Shown here piece by piece: positions 28,066 to 34,811 of a stretch of 34,811 nucleotides of DNA; within the stretch, counting starts at the first letter, position 1, and the number at the start of each line of letters is the position of its first letter. The notes under the pieces are model-generated. The model did not search any database, had not been told where the DNA came from, and worked only from the letters and a program-made list of their open reading frames with translations. This DNA comes from SURF-32 sp964648365 (GTDB taxonomy: Bacteria > Planctomycetota > Phycisphaerae > UBA1845): the NCBI GenBank assembly GCA_964648365.1, contig CAZYLK010000047.1:1-34811 (forward strand), read 5' to 3'. The translations under genes and the position numbers were made by a program.

Positions 28066-30690
28066 TCAGGGACCGCCGAACACGCGCTGAAACTCGCGGA
28101 AATCGGCGATGTCCAGATCCTGGTCCAGGTCCAGGTCGCCGCGGTTGAACACCTCCGGGGTGCAGCCTTGCGGGGGTTCGACAACGCCAGGTCCGCCCAT
28201 GCATTCTGTAAGCAGCCGGTGGTCGTGCAGATCGACATCGCGATCACCGTCCAAGTCACCCACGGGCAGATCGCATGGCGCGGCCCGCTGGAACAGATAG
28301 ACCGCGCCAGCCCCCGAGCCGCGGTCGTCATCTTCTGGTGACGCGATGACCCCCACCGCGCGACCCAGTGCCACGCTGCTGCCGAAGTTATCGTCCGCCT
28401 CGACATCCGAAGGGATGAGCCGCGCCTGATGGCGCCAATTCTGCCCATCGAAGCCGTAGAGGTACGCGGCACCGCCATGGTTCGCCCCGCCGTCGTGCCG
28501 GGGGGCGCCGGCCAGGAGCATCGGCGGCGCCAACGACACCGCCCAGCCCAGTTCCGCAAAGAGGGGTTCGTCTACCGGTGTCAGTTTGGCGGCTTGGTTC
28601 CAAGCCTGACTCTCATAGACATATACGTAGACCGCGCCGGCGGTGGGAGCAACGTCGTCATCCCCCGGCGTGCCGACCGCCAGGACTTCCGCCAGGAGGG
28701 AAACCGACGTTCCAAAGTGATCACCGAACCGGCCATCCAGGGGGACGATCTTTTCCGTCTGGCTCCACTGTTGCCCCGACCTGCGAAACACGTAGACCGA
28801 TCCGGAACTGGAACCGCGGTCGTCGTCGAATCGAGCGCCGATGGCCACGGTGTTGCCGTCTATCGTGACCGAACGACCGAACTGATCGCCGGCAGCTGCG
28901 TCCGATGCCGTGAGCCTGGCCTGCTCGACCCAGGACTGCCCATCGAAATGAAAAACGTACGCTGCGCCGGACGAGTCTCCGGCGTCGTCACGCAGGTAGG
29001 CTCCCACAACGAGATACCGATCGCTGATCGAGACGCTGGAGCCAAAGCTGTCTCCGGCGGCGGAGTCCGACGCGACCAGCTTGGCCTCCTGAACCCACGC
29101 CTGTCCGTCGTGCCGGAAGACGTAAGCGGCACCGGCATTCTCGCCGCCATCATCATCCAGCGGAGCGCCCAGCACGCAGACGCCGTCGTGAATGGAAACT
29201 GCCTGTCCAAATCGCTGCTGCGCGGGTCGATCCGACGCCTCCAACCGGGCTTCCGGCTTCCATTCACCGTGTTCCAGGCGATAGATTTCACCGGACCCGG
29301 GAAAGGCGGCCCTGGGCCGGCCGATCAGCAGTGTGTCGCCGTAGGTCGCGACCGACGCGCCGAACCTGTCAAAGGGCAAACCGTCCTGAAGCGTTGTCTT
29401 GTTCAGCTCGATGTCGGGGAATCCCTCAAAGAGATAGGCGGCGCCCGCATCGTCACCGTCCAGATCCTTGCCGGATGCACCGATGATGCCTCGCCCTCCG
29501 TCCAGAGCGATGGCCAAGCCGAACCAGTCGCTGACGTCCGCGTCGGACGCGGTCAACTTCGCGGTGTGAATCCAGACGTCGTTCTCGCGGCGGTACACGT
29601 ACACGGCGCCCGCCGCGGAGCCGCCGTCGTCGTCATACGGCGACCCCACGGCGATGACGTCGCCGTGCGCAACGAGCGCGCGGCCGAATGCGTCAAACCA
29701 GTCGCCGTCGGACGGGACAAGCTTCTCCTCTTCGACCCAGTCGTCCCCGTTTCGCCGAAATATGTAGACGGCGCCACAGTCATGCCCGCGCGGGTTCACG
29801 TCACTGTATGCGCCGATCGCTGCCAGGTCGCCATCAAGCGACACTGCGCCTCCGAAGAAGTCATCAAGTTCCGCGTCGGATGCGACCAGCTTGGTACGCT
29901 CCATCCAGTGGCCATCGGCGTACTCGAACAGATACGCCGCGCCTGATGCTTCGCCGGCGTCGTCGTCGGAATCAGCACCGATCAGCAGCCTGTCGCCGTC
30001 CAGGGCGATGGCAATACCGAACCGGTCGTAATCGGCGGCGTCCGACGCCTGCAAGGCGGCATCCAGCGACCATTCAAACCCGTCGAACCGGTAAACGTAG
30101 ACGGTGCCGAAGTTGTTCTGAAAGCTCTCATGGTCGTAGGGAGCGCCGATGGCGATGACGCCGTCGCCGACTGCGACGGCGTAGCCGAACTGGGCAGCGG
30201 CTTGCTCGACTGGTGCGGTGAACTTCGCCTCCTGCTCCCACGTCTGGCCGTTAAGACGAAAGACGTACGCCGCGCCGGAGGCGAGCCAGCGGTCGGCGTC
30301 CCCGCGCGCCCCGACCACAGCGAGATCTTCCGTCATCGCGATCGCACAGCCGAATTCGTCGTCAGATCCTGTATCGAACGCCGTGAGCTTACCGTCTTCC
30401 TGCCAGCGCCGGCCGTCGAAGCGATGCAGGTAGACGGCGCCGGCGTCGTCGCCGTACTCGTCGTCCCCGGGTGCGCCAACCATCGCCACGTCTCCAGCCA
30501 GCGCGGCGGCCGTGCCGAACGCCGCCTCGTCGCCAGCGTCCGTCGGCGTCAGTTTCGAGTGTTCGCACTGCCCCCACGCCGCGTGCGCACAGAGAAGAAT
30601 GACGGCCACCGGGGGAAGTGACGTGCGACCCCCATTGAATCGGACTAGAGTCCGGCACTGCCGGTCTGAGCGTCGGGTTGTGGTTGTCAT
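28066..30690 (-). CDS. Exported FG-GAP repeat protein with C-terminal dockerin-like module
   Basis: This 874-aa exported protein has a signal sequence ending near HAAWGQ (after a basic N-terminus, VAVILLCAHAAWG). About 14 tandem units of 50-57 residues follow, each of the type KLTASDAxxxDxFGxAVAxDGDxxxIGAPxDDDxGxxxGAAYVFxxDGxxW, the FG-GAP/integrin-alpha propeller repeat. Fourteen units would make two seven-bladed propellers. The last 70 residues carry two Asp-rich EF-hand-like loops (GDLDGDRDVDLHDHRLL and GDLDLDQDLDIADFREF) typical of dockerin-like modules at the ends of planctomycete secreted proteins. The start is the ATG at 30690 with cggag 8 nt upstream. It is likely a surface or matrix protein; the ligand is unknown. 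Confidence 0.9.
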   Translation of the reverse strand: MTTTTRRSDRQCRTLVRFNGGRTSLPPVAVILLCAHAAWGQCEHSKLTPTDAGDEAAFGTAAALAGDVAMVGAPGDDEYGDDAGAVYLHRFDGRRWQEDGKLTAFDTGSDDEFGCAIAMTEDLAVVGARGDADRWLASGAAYVFRLNGQTWEQEAKFTAPVEQAAAQFGYAVAVGDGVIAIGAPYDHESFQNNFGTVYVYRFDGFEWSLDAALQASDAADYDRFGIAIALDGDRLLIGADSDDDAGEASGAAYLFEYADGHWMERTKLVASDAELDDFFGGAVSLDGDLAAIGAYSDVNPRGHDCGAVYIFRRNGDDWVEEEKLVPSDGDWFDAFGRALVAHGDVIAVGSPYDDDGGSAAGAVYVYRRENDVWIHTAKLTASDADVSDWFGLAIALDGGRGIIGASGKDLDGDDAGAAYLFEGFPDIELNKTTLQDGLPFDRFGASVATYGDTLLIGRPRAAFPGSGEIYRLEHGEWKPEARLEASDRPAQQRFGQAVSIHDGVCVLGAPLDDDGGENAGAAYVFRHDGQAWVQEAKLVASDSAAGDSFGSSVSISDRYLVVGAYLRDDAGDSSGAAYVFHFDGQSWVEQARLTASDAAAGDQFGRSVTIDGNTVAIGARFDDDRGSSSGSVYVFRRSGQQWSQTEKIVPLDGRFGDHFGTSVSLLAEVLAVGTPGDDDVAPTAGAVYVYVYESQAWNQAAKLTPVDEPLFAELGWAVSLAPPMLLAGAPRHDGGANHGGAAYLYGFDGQNWRHQARLIPSDVEADDNFGSSVALGRAVGVIASPEDDDRGSGAGAVYLFQRAAPCDLPVGDLDGDRDVDLHDHRLLTECMGGPGVVEPPQGCTPEVFNRGDLDLDQDLDIADFREFQRVFGGP

Positions 30691-30935
30691 GGTCGATCTC
30701 CGGGTCGTGTTCGTGGCGCGGGCTTACGGGGACCGGCCCCCATCAGGTTGTTGAAGAACTGCTCTGCGCCCGCGTGGCACCGGTTCCGAGCCAGTGAAAT
30801 CACGGCCTGGAAGGCCGTGCCATAAGCTCATCAACGGCCTGCTATCCACATAAGGGACAGGCGGTTCACCACGTCACGAGCAGCGCCCATCGGCGGAGGG
30901 GCAAGATCGGATGGTTGGGGGCGCGGCGTGGCAGC
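30691..30935. other. Divergent gap before the sigma factor gene with palindrome
   Basis: No gene is seen. It holds a perfect 8-3-8 palindrome cacggcct-gga-aggccgtg (30801-30819) and a ggcaccggtt half like those in the terminase insert (near 30776). The second acataagggacagg copy (30848-30861) lies 75 bp before the sigma-factor promoter. No promoter for the minus-strand FG-GAP gene could be identified. Confidence 0.6.
30848..30861 (+). repeat. 14-bp direct repeat, copy 2
   Basis: This is identical to 27946-27959 (acataagggacagg) and in the same orientation. It lies upstream of the FG-GAP gene. Confidence 0.65.
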
Positions 30936-30964
30936 TTGGTTGGCCGGCCCTGATGCGGTATGAT
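30936..30964 (+). promoter_or_regulatory. Probable sigma70-type promoter of the sigma factor gene
   Basis: TTGGTT (30936-30941) and TATGAT (30959-30964) are separated by 17 nt. The ATG at 30960 lies inside this -10 box, which favours the ATG at 31002 as the true start of the protein. Confidence 0.6.
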
Positions 30965-31001
30965 CTGCACGTCGTCAGCCGCTCATTCGATCGTTGAGTT
31001 T

Positions 31002-31697
31002 ATGGTAACTTCCCCTAAGAGTGTTGGTGCGGGCCTGCGCGACTTGGTTTCCTCCGCAATCAGAGGCGATCAGGCTGCTCTGGCAGAATTGCTTGTTCGG
31101 CATCACGACGGTGTACTGGCTGTGGTGCAGCAGGCGCTGCCCCCCGGTTTGCGGGGGGTCGTCTCGGCCGAAGACGTCTGCCAGGAGGCGTACATCACCG
31201 CCTTTCAGAAGATCGAACAGTTTGAGCCGCGCGGCGACGATGGCTTCGGCCACTGGGTCGCTACCATTGCACGGCGCAAGCTGAACGACCACATCAAGGC
31301 GATGCGGGCGCAGAAGCGGGGCGGCGTGGGACGGCCGGATGGGGGGAGCGGTGAGCCGTTCATCGCCGCGCCGGCCATCGGCGGTGAGCGTGGCGCCGCG
31401 CGCGACGAATCACGCGCCGTGGTCGGCCTGCTGGAGATGCTCGCCGTCCACGAGGGTACGCCCAGCCGTTCCCTGGCTGTCGGGGAGGCTGTTGCCGCCG
31501 TCGAGGAGGCCCTCGCCGGGCTGGAGAGCGACTACGCGGCAGCGCTTCGCCTCCACTACGTCGAGCACCTGCCGATTTCGGCCGTGGCAGAACGATTGGG
31601 GCGCAGCGAGGGCGCCGCACGGATGTTGTGCCACCGCGGCCTGCGGCGAATGCGCCAGGCCCTGGGCAGCCCATGGAAGTTTTTTTCGCGAAAGTAG
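31002..31697 (+). CDS. ECF-type RNA polymerase sigma factor
   Basis: This 231-aa protein guides RNA polymerase to a specific promoter set. Region 2 is LVRHHDGVLAVVQQALPP followed by SAEDVCQEAYITAFQKIEQF and FGHWVATIARRKLNDHIKA. A linker of about 55 residues is longer than usual. Region 4 has the helix-turn-helix LPISAVAERLGRSEGAARML. It ends with a basic tail. The start at 31002 has only a weak ribosome site; the ATG at 30960 is inside the promoter. The serine/threonine kinase gene starts 79 bp later on the same strand. Kinase-linked ECF factors without an anti-sigma gene are known in planctomycetes, and phosphorylation control is inferred here. Confidence 0.92.
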   Translation: MVTSPKSVGAGLRDLVSSAIRGDQAALAELLVRHHDGVLAVVQQALPPGLRGVVSAEDVCQEAYITAFQKIEQFEPRGDDGFGHWVATIARRKLNDHIKAMRAQKRGGVGRPDGGSGEPFIAAPAIGGERGAARDESRAVVGLLEMLAVHEGTPSRSLAVGEAVAAVEEALAGLESDYAAALRLHYVEHLPISAVAERLGRSEGAARMLCHRGLRRMRQALGSPWKFFSRK

Positions 31698-31776
31698 TGA
31701 CGCACGGCCGCCCGTCGTCGTTCTTGACATGGGAGTAGTCGCCCAGAGCCCGTGATTGAGCGGAGCCTAGCGCAGC

Positions 31777-34638
31777 ATGAATGAGCGGTCCACAGGCGAC
31801 GCTGGAGATGGCTCGAAGCTCGCTCGAATCCGCGCGGTGGTGAGCGAGACGATCCGTCGGCGCCATCGTGGCGCATCGCTGACCGATGACGACGTGCTGC
31901 GTGCCTACCCCGAGCTGGTGCCCGAGCTGCGCGAGGCGCTGCGTAAGTTGCAGTTGGTCGAAGCAGCGCGTTGCGCGGCATCCACGTCGCCGGGCGCATC
32001 GCTCTGCGAAGCCACGCGCACCGACGGGCGGCCGTTGCTGCATCCCGTGGCCGCGCCGCCCGGCTATAAGATCATCCGAGAACTGCACCGCGGCGGTCAG
32101 GGCATCGTGTACGAAGCCGTGCAGAAAACGACACGACGGCAGGTCGCGATCAAGGTTCTCCGGGACGGGATCGCTTCCGGAACCCGCGACCGGGCCCGCT
32201 TTGAACGTGAGATCCAGGCGCTCAGCCGCCTGAAACACCCGAACATCGTCACTGTCTACGACAGCGGTGTCGACGCCGACTGCTTGTACTACGTCATGGA
32301 ATACGTCGATGGCCGGCAGATCGACCGGTTCAGCGTCGTCGGCTCGGGACATGGTGCGCGGCGACCTCCAGGTCGCGACACGGGCGGAGCGGCGCCGATT
32401 GAATCACCGCCCCCCGGAGCGGGAAACCTGCTCGCCAGACGAAAGCGCCGCCCGGACGGTCGATCGAGCCTGGCCGCCGCGATCCATTTGCTGATCAAAG
32501 TCTGCGACGTTGTTCACGCCGCGCATCTGCAGGGCTTCATTCATCGGGATCTGAAGCCCGGCAACATTCTGGTAGACGAAGCCGGCGAGCCGCATCTGCT
32601 GGACTTCGGGCTGGTGAAGCTGCTTCCGGTGACGTCGCCGGACGCGGCCACGGTCACGGCCGCGGGGGAGTTTGTCGGCTCCATGCCCTGGTCCAGCCCG
32701 GAGCAGGTCTCCGGCGAGCCGGATGTGGATCTGCGCTCCGACGTCTATTCGCTGGGCGTCATCCTGTACCACCTGGTGACGGGCGGCTTTCCCTATGCCG
32801 TTACCGGCAGTACGCGCGACGTGGCCAACAACATCTGTGATGCCCCGGCGACGCCTCCGCGGCAACTCAACAGCGCCATCGACCTCGACCTCGAGACGAT
32901 CATCTTGACGTGTCTGCGAAAGGAGCGGCAGCGGCGGTATCAAAGCGCGGGCGATCTGGCTGCCGACCTGCGGCGGTATCTTAACTCGGAGCCAATTCAG
33001 GCACGTTCCGACAGTTCTTTGTACGTGCTGCGCAAAACCCTCGGGCGGCACCGGACTGTCGTTGCGCTCGCGGCCGCCCTCATCGTGCTGCTGGTCTCGT
33101 CGAGCGTCGCGCTTGGGCTGATGTTTCGCCACGCCCGAGAGAAGGCGGTTCTTGCGGAGCGCGAAACCGATCGGGCGGCGGACGCCGAGGTGGTGGCACG
33201 GGCCGAGGCAGCCGCCAACCGTGAAGTGACGGAATTCCTGGTCGGACTCTTCCAGGCCTCTGACCCCGACCGATCCAGCGGTCGCGACGTGACCGTCCGG
33301 GAAGTGCTTGACGTCGGGGCGGAAAGACTGCTCGCCGAGCTGGAAGATCAGCCGCTGACACGGGCGAGCCTGGCGGATGCCGTCGGACGTGTTTACCACC
33401 AGATTGGCCTCCTTGACCGGGCGCGGCCGCTGCTGGAGCTTGCATTGCGGGAACGACTCCGCCTCCGCCGCGGTCCGTCGGACGCCGCGGTGGCTGAGAG
33501 CGAGATTCACCTGGCCGCACTGGCGTACGAGCAGGGTGCCTGGGTTGAGGCCGAGGCGCTGCTCAGCAAGGCGCTGCGGACTCGGCGGACGCTGCGGGGG
33601 GATGACCATCCGGAAGTCGCGGCCGTTCTGCGAGACCTTGGCGAGATCATCCGGGCACGGGGTGATCACGGACGCGCTGAGGAACTTTTCCGCAAAGCGC
33701 TCGAGATCGGTCAACGCCATCTGGACGAGGATCACCCGGACGTGGTGAGCGCCATGCGCGGCCTGTCCACGGCCTTACGCAATCAACGCAAGTTTACGGA
33801 AGCTGAGACGTATGCTCGAAAGGTGCTGGCTTACCACCGCTCGACGACCGGCGGCGACAGCACGCACCTGGCGGATGCACTGAGCGAGCTTGGCTGGGTA
33901 ACGTACAGACTTGGTCGCTACGACGAGAGTCTGGTGCTTCACGAAGAAGCGCTGGCGATTCGGCGGCGGCTGCTGGGAGACCATCACGCCGAAGTCGCCG
34001 AGGCGCTCAACGCGATCGCGTCGGTATGGGCCAGTAGAGGCGATGCGGAGCGTTCAAACGAGGTGCGCTACGAGGCGCTCGAGATCAGCCGCAGCGCGCT
34101 GGGGCCGGAGCACCCGAGCGTCGCGGTTCAGCTCGTCAATCTGGGCATCTCGTTGATGACCGTTGGCGACCTGCCTGCGGCGGAGGCCACGTTTGCCGAG
34201 GCGCTGGCCATCGAACGCAAGACCATGCCGGGTCACCCGCGCATCGCCGGCTGTCTGAACCTGCTGGGCCGCTCCATGCTGGAGCAAGGTCGATGTGCCG
34301 ACGCGGAGACGACGCTTCGGGAAGCGCTGGCGGAGAGCATGGCGACCGGTCGTCGCGAGGACGACCTGGTCAGAATCGAGATCCGCATCTTTCTGGCCGC
34401 AGCGTTGATTTGCCGGGACCAATTCGGCGAAGCGGAAGTGCTCTTGCTTACGGCGATGGATGAATTGTTGCGGATTCCACCAGCGTCGCTGGAGGGCGTG
34501 AAGATCAAGGTCAAGCGACTTCGCGAGCAGCAGGCTCTGGAAAGGCTGGTGGAACTCTACACCGCCACGGGTCGTGCGGCCGCTGCGGAACAATATCGCG
34601 GCCGGATGGATGCACTCTCGTCCGCTGCGGCTGAGTGA
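31777..34638 (+). CDS. Transmembrane Ser/Thr protein kinase with TPR domain
   Basis: This 953-aa protein has four parts. Residues 1-90 form a helical head (LTDDDVLRAYPELVPELREA). The Hanks-type kinase spans about 90-400: glycine loop ELHRGGQGIVYEA, Lys126 (VAIKVL), HRDLKPGN (Asp258) and DFG (Asp276), then SMPWSSPEQ and SDVYSLGVILYHLVTGGFPY. All catalytic residues are present. A membrane segment follows (TVVALAAALIVLLVSSSVAL, about 426-450). The C-terminal half is a TPR array (TRRTLRGDDHPEVAAVLRDL, AIRRRLLGDHHAEVAEALNA and others). A low-complexity insert at about residues 183-230, between the hinge and the catalytic loop, carries a translated palindrome (32361-32376). The ribosome site is weak (ggag 11 nt upstream). 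It probably acts with the sigma factor upstream. Confidence 0.95.
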   Translation: MNERSTGDAGDGSKLARIRAVVSETIRRRHRGASLTDDDVLRAYPELVPELREALRKLQLVEAARCAASTSPGASLCEATRTDGRPLLHPVAAPPGYKIIRELHRGGQGIVYEAVQKTTRRQVAIKVLRDGIASGTRDRARFEREIQALSRLKHPNIVTVYDSGVDADCLYYVMEYVDGRQIDRFSVVGSGHGARRPPGRDTGGAAPIESPPPGAGNLLARRKRRPDGRSSLAAAIHLLIKVCDVVHAAHLQGFIHRDLKPGNILVDEAGEPHLLDFGLVKLLPVTSPDAATVTAAGEFVGSMPWSSPEQVSGEPDVDLRSDVYSLGVILYHLVTGGFPYAVTGSTRDVANNICDAPATPPRQLNSAIDLDLETIILTCLRKERQRRYQSAGDLAADLRRYLNSEPIQARSDSSLYVLRKTLGRHRTVVALAAALIVLLVSSSVALGLMFRHAREKAVLAERETDRAADAEVVARAEAAANREVTEFLVGLFQASDPDRSSGRDVTVREVLDVGAERLLAELEDQPLTRASLADAVGRVYHQIGLLDRARPLLELALRERLRLRRGPSDAAVAESEIHLAALAYEQGAWVEAEALLSKALRTRRTLRGDDHPEVAAVLRDLGEIIRARGDHGRAEELFRKALEIGQRHLDEDHPDVVSAMRGLSTALRNQRKFTEAETYARKVLAYHRSTTGGDSTHLADALSELGWVTYRLGRYDESLVLHEEALAIRRRLLGDHHAEVAEALNAIASVWASRGDAERSNEVRYEALEISRSALGPEHPSVAVQLVNLGISLMTVGDLPAAEATFAEALAIERKTMPGHPRIAGCLNLLGRSMLEQGRCADAETTLREALAESMATGRREDDLVRIEIRIFLAAALICRDQFGEAEVLLLTAMDELLRIPPASLEGVKIKVKRLREQQALERLVELYTATGRAAAAEQYRGRMDALSSAAAE
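32361..32376 (+). repeat. 7-2-7 palindrome inside the kinase gene
   Basis: gcgacct-cc-aggtcgc is a perfect hairpin read in frame within the low-complexity insert of the kinase. It has the same short-loop design as the intergenic REP-like elements. Confidence 0.7.
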
Positions 34639-34811
34639 GCGCGGCATGTGTAGGGAGCGCGAGCGTCGGTGTTGTCAGTGAACGATTGATTGCAGCGTCA
34701 GCGAAGCGGGAATTGGCCCACAAGGATTGCGCACATGGCGTTTCAGCGGCGGTGACGCGGCCGTTCGATCGCGCCGTCAGCACTCTGAGCGTTTGCCCTT
34801 CAGCCTGCATC
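34639..34811. other. Gene-free end of window
   Basis: I see no convincing gene, RNA or terminator in the last 173 bases. A minus-strand frame (34511-34810) overlaps the kinase end and has no protein-like features. Confidence 0.5.

Overview
The window looks like chromosomal DNA of a planctomycete (Planctomycetota, perhaps Phycisphaerae-like). This is inferred from several features together: high G+C; a secreted PQQ-type propeller beginning with a WPQWRGP motif; an exported protein with a PEP-CTERM-like (VPSPG) tail; a long FG-GAP protein ending in a dockerin-like module; an ECF sigma factor next to a transmembrane Ser/Thr kinase with TPRs; and many short intergenic palindromes. No single gene proves the phylum.

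Layout. 1-2100 is the 3' two thirds of a 23S rRNA, followed directly by a terminator with no 5S gene. 2368-5786 holds an unknown gene (-), gatA (+) and a GNAT-like gene (+). 5944-10154 is a possible minus-strand operon: cation/calcium exchanger, GT-C membrane glycosyltransferase, secreted PQQ-like propeller. 10330-13692 encodes a very large exported TolB-propeller/amidohydrolase. 13851-16764 is an isolated Mu-type phage pair, portal and large terminase. 17051-19918 has two unrecognised exported proteins, convergent around a 28-bp perfect inverted repeat. 20216-21685 encodes a ParA-type ATPase fused to an AMPK-type glycogen-binding domain, convergent with a HerA-like ATPase (21783-23711). 23961-25410 holds a possible small RNA, tRNA-Ser(GGA) and ribosomal protein L31 type B with clear promoter and terminator. 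25683-26774 is prfA. 27122-30690 has the PEP-CTERM-like protein and the FG-GAP/dockerin protein. 31002-34638 is the sigma factor and kinase pair.

Several genes belong to core translation (23S, gatA, tRNA-Ser, L31, RF1). Between them lie envelope and secreted proteins, one regulatory pair and a phage remnant. Canonical TTGAxx/TANNNT promoters are visible before gatA, the amidohydrolase, the 17051 gene, L31 and the sigma factor, so a sigma70-like factor appears to drive much of the region.

The most striking points are the ParA/glycogen-binding fusion and the load of small repeats. The repeats include palindromes of two 8-bp arms with a 2-nt loop whose arm sequences differ but stay complementary, and palindromes inserted in frame inside the terminase and the kinase. 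Simple-sequence blocks also form the last codons of gatA and of the portal gene. No CRISPR array, transposase or complete prophage is visible.
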